From Nymphalis io (lineage: Eukaryota; Arthropoda; Insecta; Lepidoptera; Nymphalidae), in assembly GCF_905147045.1 (NCBI RefSeq), contig NC_065911.1:6758001-6822000 (forward strand): 64,000 nt of DNA, written 5' to 3'. Below, piece after piece: positions 37,001-43,032 of this stretch (its first letter is position 1; each line of letters starts with the position of its first letter). The translations under genes and the position numbers were made by a program. Under the pieces are notes generated by a model. That model searched no databases. It was given only the letters and a program-made list of their open reading frames with translations, and was not told the origin of the DNA.

Positions 37001-40000
37001 CAGCAGTACTTGGTGTTGTGTTTCAGTTTGAAGGGTGAGTGAACCAATGTAACTACAACCACAAGAGACATAACATCGTAGTACTCATAGTTGATGGCGC
37101 ATTAGCGATGTAAGGGATGGTTAATATAAGAAATATTATTATGGTATTAAAATTTTTATGAGCGGTGGTGACCACTTACTATCAAGTAACATTGTACTAA
37201 CCATCGTCCGCATATCTGTCTATAGGTATGTCATCTGGCTATAGGTATATAGCCAGATGCTTAAAGAAATACTATAATATTTCTTTAGTCAAACGTACTT
37301 TCAACTATTTGTGTCACGCAAATGTAGTTTTATCCGGGATAGAGTTGCGAGAGTAAAAACCAACCTCGGGATCAAACTCGGTTGAAACAAGGGGGAGCAA
37401 AATGGGCTACTTGTCCCGAACTGCAAATTGCAATTTATGGGAAACTAAATTTGTTTGCGTCCAAGGCGGTCTAATCTAAATTTCATTGATTACTACGTTG
37501 TTAGTTGGCGTGCATTACGTTACATACATTTTGGAAATTTTGAAGTATTTTTTTTAATTCGTCTATAGCTAGCAAGGGAGCTGACGAAAATTTTGATATA
37601 TAATTTGGCCATTTTCTATTGGCCTCAATAAAATTCGTTAAACTATATATATATCGAGATTAGCGATTTGAAAACAGAATATCCCACGTTTCATACGATA
37701 GTGCAGATCGTTACGTATAAATAAAAACCGGTTAGAAACGATAAGAACTTGCATGTCCGGAGTTCAGTTAAATTTCCGAACACGTAACATTGCATATAAT
37801 AATAAATTTATATTACAAATCATTTTTTATTTTAATCTTGTTTACATCCCGGATTCGATAGATTAGCATACTCATATATTTCATTATATTAAAGTATATT
37901 ATATTATATTATATATAGGAAAACATCGTGAGGAAACCTGCATGTGTCTAATTTCATTGAAATTCTGCCACATGTGTATTCTACCAACCCGCATTGGAGC
38001 AGCGTGGTGGAATAAGCTCCACAACCTTCTCCTCAAAAGGGAGAGGAGGCCTTAGCCCAGCAGTGGGACATTAACAGGCTGTTACTGTATATTATATTGT
38101 AAGTATCTAAAACAAAAGTCAAATCGTTTCTCCTCGTAATTGAATATGCATCAGTAATGGTATTTTAATATACTTATATTGATGAAACTGCGAAGTTTAA
38201 AACGAAATGTCGGTCTGCGTGGATTTTTATGTGAATCTATTGGCGCACCTTTCGGGTTAGACCGACTCGTATGCCGGGACGGCAAATGCCGTGGTGCTTA
38301 TGCCCTTAAACACAGTTTTCGCAACCGCATTCAACTCCCTTGTGTGCGTATACTAAATACGTTGTTGTTATATATTTCTATAATGATATGAAATTTTTTT
38401 ATTTTTTTTACTCTATAATTATAACTTTTAAGTTTAATTATAAATTATTTCAATAATCATAAATTTTAATATTTCACATCTGCCAGGCGTCCGTTGACGG
38501 CCACTTTTTTGTGACTCGCGTTGTTTAATAAATATGTTTTTGAATAAATCTGTTTGCATCATGTTTGAATAAAACTTACTGATGTTTGAATAAAAATTAT
38601 TGGTGGTAGAGCTTTGTGCAAGTTCGTCTGGGTAGGTACCACCCACCCATCAGATGTTCTACCGAAAAACAGCAGTACTTGGTACTGTTGTGTTTCGGTT
38701 AGATAACGCGGATGCGTGAGCCAGTGTAATTACAGGCACAAGAGACATAACATCTTAGTTCCCAAGGTTGGTGGCGCATTGGTCATGTAAGCGATGGTTA
38801 ACATTTCTTACTACGCCATTGTCTATGGGCGTTGGTGACCACTTACCATCAGGTGGCCCATATGCTAGTCCGCCTTCCTATTCTAAAAAAAAAACAGCCT
38901 GTAAATCACGATTTGTAGAATTCGTTGTTTTCAATTGAATTTAAATCTCCTGTATAAGACATCATAGGTAAACATACTTTGAATATTTATATATCTATCT
39001 TAACGAGTAAGGATATCTGATAATTTAATGTATATTAAAAAGTATTACTCATCACGGAATCACCACAATATCATATAGTTAGAAACCTTGAATAATTTCC
39101 TTGAAAACTAGCAGTTTCTACATGTTTTATGACTTAATTGGACCGATTTGTGCATGGATGTTCTAAACATTCAAACCAAAGAAACACCGACAAAAGCTAA
39201 TAAGACATATAAGAGAAACAGACATCACTCATGACAGACATTTGTTTCGGCAATAGAGTTGGATACCAGACACCCTTGTATTATTTAAAGGAATTAGCTG
39301 GATTAGGAACTGTAGCTATCAAGAAACTATTACTTATAGACATGTACATAAGTAGTAAGCAACAGTGTGTGCGCTACTGATGGACAAAGTATGTATCACA
39401 TAATGAAGACAAGATCTAGCGCTCATTCCACAAAACTCCAATGCGGTTTTAAGAATACCATGTTCACAAATGTTAGTCGATACTCGACCATAATCTTTAT
39501 TGAAAATTTAAGGAAAACATATATGAACTAGCATTTTATGAACATTTATTTTGTACTGTTTTTTTCCAAAATGTAGTTATTGAGCTCGTTAATAGCTTCT
39601 AAACAAAAAAAAACGGTTAACAAACGATGAGACGATGATGATGAGAAATATATACTAAAATATTTTGTCTTTGTCTATTTACATATGCCGAGATGGCCCA
39701 GTGGTAAAAACGCATGAATCATAACCGATGATGGTGAGTTAAAACCCGGGCAAGCACCACTGAATTTCACCACTTAATTTGTGATTATAATTCATCTCGT
39801 GCTTTACGGTGAAGGAAAACATCGTGAGGAAACTTGCATGTGTCTAATTTCACTGAAATTCTGCCACATGTGTATTCCACCAACCCGCATTGGAGCAGCG
39901 TGGTGGAATAAGCCCCAAACCTTCTCCTCAAAAAGAGGAGAGGAGGCCTCCAGCCCAGCAGTGAGACTTTCAGAGGCTGTTACGGTATTTACATATATTA

Positions 40001-43000
40001 TATATACGTGCAGCATAATTTCATTCGATACGTAGATTCGTAGATCACCACTGACGAAATAAATATTAAAAACAGTTAAACCACATGAAAAATGAAAAGT
40101 CAATCGTGCTTGCTCGGATTTGTACCGGAAAACTTCGGTTGTAATTCCATTTATATAACAAACTTAGGTTATTTAAATTTTATGTACAGTTTTATTAGTC
40201 CTACAAAAACTTTTATCGTACCCGTGCAAAATAGGTAGGAAATGTGAAGAGGAAGTTTAAGTCACAATTTAATCCTAAAATAACACGGACCAGCTCGACA
40301 TTAATTAAACATTCAAAACTGAACACTTGCAAAGACTAAGTAGGCTCGGATGGGATTATTTAATTTTAAAGTTTTGAGACAAAATATTATCAAACATAAC
40401 TGAAAGACTACATACTAATAAATTAAAATTATATAATAATTATTTAATAAAAATAAAGTTTATTCAAGAACAAAGACTTTTTAGTCGTAATTTTGCATGA
40501 TTAGATTAAAAATTTTACTAACAGTTTAACGGCAAGAAACTTAGGATTTCCTTGTTTCCGACAATTAATTACATAGTATATAATAACTTATGTAAATTAA
40601 AATATTACATCCTGTAAAATAATTGAACCAGCACTACACGCCACAGCTTATCCCGCTTATTAGCACGATATATTTATTTATCTGTGCGCGCTAAATAGGT
40701 ATTGTCAAACTGGTCTTTAGCATCTCTACATCTCAAAACATAGGATGTGCATTGTTAATTATCTTTTATATTATATAAAAATTATAAAACTTTTATATTA
40801 TTATTAAAATTGAACCTGCTTTATTAACACTCAGACTAATATGTATAAATTAAAAAAAAAATAGGAAAGTAAAAGCTTGTATATGTCCAACTGCTGAGCT
40901 AAGAAATCTTCTTGAGAAAATTGGAGCTATGTTTCGCTCCAACAAGATGATTTAAAAAGATATGGAAATTCAGTAATCTTCGTCTGGATGTGAACCGATT
41001 TCAATCCTTTATCTTCAATTAAGATTCAGATATTCTAACAAATGGCCAATCTCGGCTCTTAATCCCATAAAAGAAAATCATTTATGTTCTTAGCAATAAC
41101 AATAACAAAAAAGCAAAATCGTCTATTATATCATGTCATGCTTCAATGTTCTAAATTATTTTTATTAACCATAATAAAACTTTCGCTTTCGAGAAAGTTG
41201 TTTTAATTTAATCAAGCATGAATCTGGTGTTTTCCATTCAAGCGAAGAACAAAAGGTAAAAAAAACTGAAATGCATCCTTTTGTTGTCTTATGGCCTACT
41301 TACAATACAAAGAAAGCATGGATGGTAATAAATGGAACAGAGAATATATATATCCTAGAATTAAATGGATGCTTTGACAGTATTACAAAATAGTATATTA
41401 TATTATTATTATAATATTAATCAATATAATAGATAAATATTTTATATGCAATTGGCTATCTAGGCTATTCTAATAATAATCCAATTCAAAAGTCTATTTC
41501 TTAAATCTTTTCAATTTTTCGGTAATCATATTAATATGATTTTGCCTCAATATGACACATTAGCTACAATTAACTGGCCCTTTGTATAGACAAATATTAA
41601 TAATAAATAAGATAAAGAATATGCATATTGTATTTTGAAAAAGAATAATAATCAGAATAATTTAATTCCAATTGCTGTAAAACTCCAGGCTAAATATTGA
41701 TGGATGCCCTTTTTAAATTAAATTTATTCTATTTATACAAGAGAATAGTATAAAAAATATATTTGTTAGTCATTTATGAAATTGTATGTTTTACCATTGA
41801 GCATAAACAAAGGCTCAAAAAGGATGGATTTTTTTGTCAGTTGCCATACAACCTAATTTTTTGAATAATTGACGGTTCTATATATTGTCAATGTCTAAGT
41901 ATGACTCAAATGATTTATTTTAAATTAATATCCCCAACACCACACACAGTACATAGAAACCAATTTTTTCTGTTGTTTTTTTCTGCATTAATTATATAAA
42001 ACATATAATTATGCTAATTGAAAACAATGTTCAAGCACTGCAACTTAGATAACTATTATGAATAAATTGTCATTGTAAGGAATGACTTATGTTTATTAAA
42101 ATGCAAATATAATTGTGTGACTAAAAATTGAGTGACTCCTTTTTCTGAATATAAGAAAGTGAAGCCTCTTTTACAAGTAAGACATACGGTTTTATAATCA
42201 TTAATTTACTTGTAAGTAAATAGATTCTTATGCATGTGTAGGTACACATACATAAGAATCTATGGATTTCAAAATTGTATTCATTTTGATATTGTATAAT
42301 TAGTTTGATTGAGTCGAGATGGAATGCGCAAATCTTAAGTGATGATCGCAGGTTCCTAGGTGAGCGTCACTAATTTTTATATGCAACACACAAATTAATT
42401 GTGATTATAATTCATCTTGGGTCTGTTTTTATGATATAATTATATAGTATTAATTTATTGCTTTATGCTTGTACAACACTTATAAATAATTTCATATTTT
42501 ATAATATAGCATCTGCTGTTCAATATATTTTTTTAAATGTAATTTTTTTACTAATTTAACTTAATTTAATAGTAATATTAAAATTGTTTTTTACACAAAA
42601 CATTACTTTTAGTTGACAGTTATTTTTCAAGAAACTAATATTTTTACAAGAGTATACAATGTGTTTTTAAGTTTTTTTTTTTACTTATTATTGATTAATT
42701 TTGATGTTTTTATATCTTTACAGTTATTATTAAAATATTCAATAAGAAACTATTGCTAAAATACAAAATACGCGCGCAAATTCGTCACAAAACTCCCCTG
42801 CCGTATATAAGACATATTATGATTGACAGGACAGAAATACATAGGCGTGATCTTTTAAAAACTAATATAAGCCTTTTAAGGGTAAATGATAGACATTAGA
42901 CAGTAATAGCGGAAATAAATATTATTACTTACCGTATATTTCCATGATTTCGTTGTTAGTACCAGCATTATCACAATGAACGCACAAAATAAATACAATA

Positions 43001-43032
43001 AAAATGGCTCCTAACGTGTAATGAATATACAT
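9733..43032 (-). CDS. Ptp99A: Receptor-type tyrosine phosphatase, Ptp99A type (20 exons, whole gene)
   Basis: Joined exons (listed separately) total 4,839 nt: 1,612 codons plus stop, every splice phase consistent. Order: signal peptide (1-23), two FN3 domains (34 to about 430), transmembrane helix (459-481), D1 phosphatase, linker, D2. D1 has KNRYLNI, DYVNANFIDG, WPD (866-868) and HCSAGVGRTG with catalytic Cys895 and Arg901, so it should hydrolyse phosphotyrosine. D2 has VVVVDKYGGWR where HCxxGxxR should be, Asp1518 replacing Cys, so it is a pseudophosphatase; this D-for-C loop is known in Ptp99A and vertebrate PTPRG/PTPRZ. Known role in Drosophila: neuronal receptor in motor-axon guidance. 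Odd: large inserts within FN3-1, D1 and D2, and very GC-rich exons. Divergent neighbour is Ptp69D. Identity is strong; the exon 11/12 choice is the least certain part. Confidence 0.88.
10259..11142 (-). CDS. Ptp99A: Ptp99A exon 19: D2 core with long Ser/Pro insert
   Basis: Acceptor after TTTTTTTCAG, donor CAA|GTAAGC. Begins ECDVFWPTEEE (D2 strand), then roughly residues 1260-1418 (about 10561-11037) form an insert rich in Ser, Pro and Lys with proline-directed phosphorylation-type motifs (GPKSPRSPSK, LSSPTK) and a run of five prolines. The fold resumes at RIIEVTNVSVHSLQDDYQ and ends NGPVVVVDK. Family members go from the FWP strand to the next strand with only about 15-20 residues. Confidence 0.85.
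11379..11536 (-). CDS. Ptp99A: Ptp99A exon 18: D2 'EYVNASW' segment
   Basis: Acceptor after GCGCCGCAG, donor CCC|GTGAGT. Encodes GSEYVNASWVCGRRRMREY, AVAQHPARAPELWRLLWDH and TAQLVLLLADEPPDP, matching D2 of Ptp99A (NASW, TQHP-like and WDH-AQ blocks). Very GC-rich. The TQ of active domains is AQ here, as expected of a degenerate D2. Confidence 0.88.
11805..11937 (-). CDS. Ptp99A: Ptp99A exon 17: start of D2
   Basis: Acceptor after CATTGCAG, donor GAAG|GTAAAT. Encodes LITRSCVESSVCARAAHNAE, KNRPGGILPSDSARVMLVPK and PGVE. NR..LP.D..RV is the D2 version of the KNRY..YD..RV motif. Confidence 0.88.
12048..12159 (-). CDS. Ptp99A: Ptp99A exon 16: D1-D2 linker
   Basis: Acceptor after TTTAAAG, donor CAA|GTAAGT. 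Encodes VNRAENYALLERMRSLSNRH and QVYQGPPPVNLLEKQFQ; LLEKQF(Q/L) is the helix leading into D2 in this subfamily. Confidence 0.82.
12425..12545 (+). repeat. LINE/Helitron-like tail remnant
   Basis: The phrase CTATACTAATATTATAAACG is a very common repeat end in Lepidoptera, seen in related form at 31085-31110. It is followed by a degenerate tail to GGCGGGCGTTAAAAC. Lies in intron 15 of Ptp99A. Family assignment uncertain. Confidence 0.4.
12610..13191 (-). CDS. Ptp99A: Ptp99A exon 15: D1 active-site end and acidic linker
   Basis: Acceptor after TATTTTCAG, donor CAG|GTGAGA. Completes HC-SAGVGRTGTYIVIDA, then TQRNHLVQTEEQYVFVHDAL, the Q-loop and last helix of D1. The remaining about 130 residues are a low-complexity, Asp/Asn/Ser/Glu-rich linker to D2, far longer than in typical two-domain RPTPs. 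The active-site codons are split between exons 14 and 15 right after HC. Confidence 0.92.
13286..13452 (-). CDS. Ptp99A: Ptp99A exon 14: WPD loop and catalytic Cys
   Basis: Encodes a Ser/Gly-rich lead, then HIVQYHYTVWPDHGTPRHPL and AVLPFVRAAADPGTVLVHC. Carries general-acid Asp868 in WPD and nucleophile Cys895. Donor CAG|GTGGGC. The acceptor is a CAGCAG tandem (alternative start 13455 adds one Gln). Very GC-rich. Confidence 0.92.
13824..13964 (-). CDS. Ptp99A: Ptp99A exon 13: D1 'RKCDMYWP' segment
   Basis: Acceptor after GTTTCCAG, donor TCG|GTGAGG. 47 codons: RKCDMYWPAGGRGSSAEFGG, IHVTLLYEDVRAAYTVRHLR, VRSAAQS. RKCDMYWP after LVERGR is the expected D1 order in Ptp99A. Confidence 0.92.
14064..14227 (-). 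CDS. Ptp99A: Ptp99A exon 12: D1 'YIATQGPTPAT' segment
   Basis: Acceptor after TTTCATTAG, donor AGG|GTGAGT. Encodes NGVPRQIKLEWAVWRRR, then YIATQGPTPATLDAFWRMIW and QHRVHTLVMITNLVERGR. The first 17 residues are not part of the usual fold. A second in-frame acceptor (GTCGCAG at about 14179-14184, exon start 14178) would skip them if exon 11 is also skipped. Confidence 0.9.
14431..14603 (-). CDS. Ptp99A: Ptp99A exon 11: acidic insert inside D1
   Basis: Acceptor after TGTAATTACAG, donor CATAA|GTAAGT (strong). Phase 2 in and phase 1 out match exons 10 and 12 exactly. Residues 682-738 include ESEDQADDSDSERSDDDSEL, a run of acidic and Ser residues of the casein-kinase-2 target type. It falls between DYVNANFIDG and YIATQGP, where family members have about six residues. 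Real exon by splice and frame logic, but possibly alternative. Confidence 0.7.
15023..15221 (-). CDS. Ptp99A: Ptp99A exon 10: D1 'DYVNANFIDG' plus Arg-rich insert
   Basis: Acceptor after CGGCCCGCAG, donor CAGCAG|GTACTG. Encodes YDHSRV, a Cys/Gly/Ala stretch, DYVNANFIDG, then MLPALAPPAARRIERRLERR and LERRARPS. The LERR unit reflects a 12-base tandem duplication. No earlier GT donor exists in the exon, so the insert cannot be spliced away at this end. Extremely GC-rich. Confidence 0.87.
15397..15506 (-). CDS. Ptp99A: Ptp99A exon 9: D1 'KNRYLNI' segment
   Basis: Acceptor after ATTTGCAG, donor GCAT|GTACGT. Encodes SKEYEIVVAKSAALGHTSHH and SYRPENRLKNRYLNITA. RPENRLKNRYLNITAYDHSR is diagnostic of Ptp99A; KNRY carries phosphotyrosine-recognition residues. 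Confidence 0.93.
15652..15832 (-). CDS. Ptp99A: Ptp99A exon 8: juxtamembrane region
   Basis: Encodes a Gly/Ala-rich stretch, then HPLVRARHFPAHVASLHADG and DIGF leading into D1; HVASLHADGDIGF is a conserved juxtamembrane motif of this subfamily. Donor CAG|GTCGGA. The acceptor is a TAGTAG tandem: start 15832 or 15835 (one extra Val), both in frame. GC-rich in its distal part. Confidence 0.87.
16015..16118 (-). CDS. Ptp99A: Ptp99A exon 7: cytoplasmic stalk
   Basis: Acceptor after GTTTCAG, donor CCTG|GTAAAA. Encodes CRSRVSKCISAAYNYLEEGG and ERAARAPLNTYKKP, a basic stretch straight after the membrane helix. Confidence 0.85.
16394..16548 (-). CDS. Ptp99A: Ptp99A exon 6: transmembrane helix
   Basis: Acceptor after TTATTATCAG, donor GGAG|GTCAGG. 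After a short extracellular stretch, residues 459-481 (SLVALLAAALLTTLAAVSAA then LVYW) form the single hydrophobic helix, followed by Arg. Confidence 0.9.
16850..17005 (+). repeat. SINE family C, diverged copy
   Basis: Plus-strand remnant with CATCAGATTACGAGAATGAG and TTGCACACACTTGAGCACAA, the blocks shared with 55313-55675 (opposite strand). In intron 5 of Ptp99A. Confidence 0.45.
17071..17401 (+). mobile_element. tRNA-derived SINE (family A, Metulj-like), full copy with TSD
   Basis: Flanked by the 13-bp duplication AGATAATAAAATA at 17058-17070 and 17402-17414. The head has Pol III promoter boxes: A box TGGCCCAGTGG and B box GGGTTCAAACCC, as in a tRNA. A body of about 240 bp follows, ending ACAGGCTGTTACGG. 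This resembles the Metulj SINEs of butterflies (name by resemblance). It lies antisense in Ptp99A intron 5, and its 3' duplication ends only 7 bases from the exon 5 donor. Confidence 0.85.
17422..17529 (-). CDS. Ptp99A: Ptp99A exon 5: end of FN3-2
   Basis: 36 codons between acceptor TTTACAG and donor AAG|GTTATT: KVELWNVTRYEVKIYAVTLS and VARPNTLINGSESPPK. YEVKIYAVT is the FN3 F-strand Tyr pattern. Confidence 0.9.
18067..18218 (-). CDS. Ptp99A: Ptp99A exon 4: FN3-2 core
   Basis: Acceptor after CTTTTTCAG, donor GTT|GTAAGT. Encodes ILYLQWRQPLEYNNSLDQYI, VTLRKIPEQQ and a TTISV end. The LxWRQP and YIV strands are typical FN3. Confidence 0.9.
18680..18859 (-). CDS. Ptp99A: Ptp99A exon 3: FN3-1 end to FN3-2 start
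   Basis: Acceptor after CATTACAG, donor AATG|GTAATT, 180 nt. Encodes PFTPYKIWVRSFYNFPLDGV, then VLTDVRPPSPPIIVNLTCDQ, an FN3-FN3 boundary with the usual Pro-rich start. Confidence 0.9.
19138..19890 (-). CDS. Ptp99A: Ptp99A exon 2: FN3-1 with a polybasic insert
   Basis: Acceptor after TTGTTCTAG, donor TTGA|GTAAGT. Starts VPSAPQNLTADRVTADEIHL then LWAPPA (FN3 A-B strands). Residues about 65-205 are an unstructured, charged insert with SYRTRRDTRSRRHRKRRQDN at 151-165 (genomic 19496-19540), a possible furin or heparin-binding site. The fold resumes with AYVLYYEEG and ends VVGFRLRSL. The domain is thus split by about 140 residues. Confidence 0.88.
20718..20990 (+). mobile_element. tRNA-derived SINE (family A) with internal deletion and TSD
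   Basis: Head GGGCCGAGATGGCCCAGTGG and B box GGGTTCAAACCC are intact. About 40 bp of the body around the CCACCAACCCGC block is missing. The repeated TATAGTATCT at 20708-20717 and 20991-21000 marks a target duplication. Confidence 0.8.
21210..21412 (+). repeat. 5' LTR of the BEL/Pao element
   Basis: TGTTTGTTCATTTAATATTA to GAGTTCCCAACA. Contains AATAAA within GAATAAAATTG, a likely polyadenylation signal. Confidence 0.93.
22085..24303 (+). pseudogene. BEL/Pao gag and protease region, broken
   Basis: A start at about 22084 reads only 14 codons before a stop caused by a SINE fragment (22118-22194). Gag resumes at 22195, with a single-base frame break near 22545-22560, and continues to a premature stop at 24301-24303. 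Seen: a DUF1759-like gag block (KYDEWQTFYDMF), three zinc knuckles (CTLCKGTHYIFNC, CFNCLSNTHPVSRC, CRRCGKRHH) and a retropepsin-like block (ALLDQGLQASFI) where the usual Asp-Ser/Thr-Gly reads Asp-Gln-Gly. Dead copy. Confidence 0.88.
22118..22194 (-). repeat. SINE family A 3' fragment inside BEL gag
   Basis: Reverse 3' end of family A (CAGCCTGTGAATGTCCCACT, then CTCCTCTCCTCTTTTTGAGG) interrupts the gag start. Being only the 3' end, it is a strongly 5'-truncated insertion younger than the element. Confidence 0.85.
24304..26176 (+). pseudogene. BEL/Pao reverse transcriptase and RNase H region, broken
   Basis: Continues the gag frame after the stop at 24301. RT motifs: RVVFNASSKG, and YYIDDLMTG with the catalytic Asp pair near 24820. 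Frame changes near 24990-24999; a stop at 25389-25391 and another frame change before 25499 interrupt the RNase H part (ELHVFSDASQVAYSAAVY; LFAWTDSTVVLAWL). Ends out of frame with the integrase at 26145-26176. Confidence 0.9.
26145..27350 (+). pseudogene. BEL/Pao integrase region
   Basis: The longest intact piece, about 400 codons. It has an HHCC zinc region (HEKTMHGG then CVICLRY), a DDE core (SAGVDYAGPI, YSDNGTNFVG, FGGLWEAGVRS) and a BEL-type C-terminal DUF5641-like domain (LRDDFLPPSKWLLGKI). It is out of frame with upstream RT, so it cannot be made as one polyprotein from this copy. Confidence 0.9.
27690..27892 (+). repeat. 3' LTR of the BEL/Pao element
   Basis: Near-identical to 21210-21412; one substitution near the start, one missing G near 27814 and one extra A before the terminal CA. 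Confidence 0.93.
28481..28744 (+). repeat. tRNA-derived SINE (family A), diverged
   Basis: Head GCCGCGATGGCCCAGTGG and B box GGGTTCAAACCC are present. The body lacks about 40 bp after GACGGTGAAGG. Ends TCACAGGCTGTAAC. Confidence 0.75.
28995..29070 (+). repeat. MITE family D fragment
   Basis: Shares TTGACATTCGAAAGAAGAAG with 29585-29700 and with the flank of the BEL element. Confidence 0.45.
29585..29700 (+). repeat. MITE family D copy
   Basis: Contains TTGACATTCGAAAGAAGAAG, ATCACCCGCTAACAACG and TTTATAAG, the best-preserved right half of family D in the window. Confidence 0.5.
29813..30114 (+). repeat. SINE-like repeat family B, full-length copy
   Basis: ACTGGTGGTAGGGCTTTGTG to CCTTCCTATTCTATA plus a 15-A tail. 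Nearly identical to 60283-60578. Confidence 0.8.
30253..30350 (-). repeat. SINE-like family B fragment
   Basis: Reverse piece with CGCCAATGCGCCATCAGCCT and AAGTCCCTTGTGCCTGTAAT. It lies 140 bp from the full copy at 29813 in the opposite orientation. Confidence 0.6.
30930..31115 (+). repeat. RTE-like LINE 3' end
   Basis: TTTCACCCGCGTGTTAGGGG, AAATTTCATCAAAATCAGTT and ACACAGACAGAGTTATTTAC, ending TATAATATTAGTATAGATGG, the common tail of lepidopteran RTE-type LINEs. Confidence 0.6.
31990..32110 (-). repeat. SINE family C fragment
   Basis: Reverse fragment matching 55425-55520: GCACTCTCCGTTCTCTAACT, then CTCATAGTCTAATGG. Confidence 0.5.
32942..33085 (+). repeat. LINE tail remnant
   Basis: GATTTCACCCGCAACGCGTT followed by degenerate RTE-like sequence. 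Low certainty. Confidence 0.35.
33502..33533. repeat. Perfect 32-bp palindrome
   Basis: GTCAGTCAGTTATATA is followed directly by its exact reverse complement, with no spacer. Confidence 0.9.
34795..34890 (+). repeat. MITE family D fragment
   Basis: Diverged copy with CATCATCGATTTGACATTAG, AAAGAAGATACAGCATTG and CTCTAAACAAC. Confidence 0.4.
35745..36092 (-). repeat. tRNA-derived SINE family C
   Basis: On the minus strand it starts with a tRNA-like head (B box GGATTCAAACCC, near 36030-36060) and runs through the CGATTTCGGCCACTGCGGCC end. Related copies lie at 55313-55675, 31990 and 16850. Not a functional tRNA gene. Confidence 0.6.
36575..36740 (+). repeat. LINE-like repeat remnant
   Basis: CTGCTCCTAAACGGCTGGAC and CGATTTGGATTAAATTTTGT are a widespread insect repeat phrase; ends near GTCGCATGGCAGGTCCGC. 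Confidence 0.45.
36920..37225 (+). repeat. SINE-like family B, diverged
   Basis: TACCATCCACTCATCAGATA and AAGGGTGAGTGAACCAATGT show family B with many changes. Confidence 0.65.
37232..37259. repeat. Perfect 12-bp inverted repeat
   Basis: CATCTGGCTATA - GGTA - TATAGCCAGATG. A second short hairpin (TAAAGAAATA / TATTTCTTTA) follows within 5 bases. Confidence 0.8.
37918..38086 (+). repeat. tRNA-derived SINE (family A), 5'-truncated
   Basis: Body from GGAAAACATCGTGAGGAAAC to AACAGGCTGTTACTG. Confidence 0.8.
38600..38897 (+). repeat. SINE-like repeat family B, full-length copy
   Basis: TTGGTGGTAGAGCTTTGTGC to CCTTCCTATTCTAAAAAAAA, with a short insertion after TGTTTCGGTTAGA. Confidence 0.8.
39687..39985 (+). 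mobile_element. tRNA-derived SINE (family A), full copy with TSD
   Basis: The direct repeat TATTTACATAT at 39676-39686 and 39986-39996 brackets the element, which starts exactly at GCCGAGATGGCCCAGTGG. The B box is altered (GAGTTAAAACCC), so this copy is probably not transcribed by Pol III. Confidence 0.85.
40869..41062 (-). repeat. Ancient SINE family A copy
   Basis: Heavily diverged reverse copy: TGTCCAACTGCTGAGCTAAG, then GATTCAGATATTC and GGCCAATCTCGGCTCT at the head end. Much older than the other copies here. Confidence 0.55.
42220..42263. repeat. Near-perfect 21-bp foldback
   Basis: Arms 42220-42240 and 42243-42263 pair with one mismatch around a GG loop. In Ptp99A intron 1. Confidence 0.8.
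42312..42425 (+). repeat. Ancient SINE family A head
   Basis: GAGTCGAGATGG, ATCTTAAGTGATGATCGCAG and GATTATAATTCATCTTG follow the family A head order with deletions. Confidence 0.5.
42933..43032 (-). CDS. Ptp99A: Ptp99A exon 1: start codon and signal peptide
   Basis: ATG at 43032-43030; donor ACG|GTAAGT. MYIHYTLGAIFIVFILCVHC is a clear signal peptide (short n-region, hydrophobic core, Cys-rich end), followed by DNAGTNNEIMEIY. Phase 1 out joins exactly with exon 2 to give the FN3 start. No upstream in-frame exon was needed. Confidence 0.85.

Larger units (their letters stand above)
19891..42932 (-). other. Ptp99A: Ptp99A intron 1 (about 23 kb), repeat-filled
   Basis: Separates the signal-peptide exon from the rest of the gene; bounded by CG|GTAAGT and CTAG. 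It holds the BEL/Pao element, SINE families A, B and C, MITE copies and LINE tails listed separately. I see no further exon-like reading frame apart from element-encoded ones. 34,100-35,700, 39,000-39,650 and 41,100-42,200 hold only AT-rich sequence. Long first introns often carry enhancers, but no site can be named. Confidence 0.8.
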
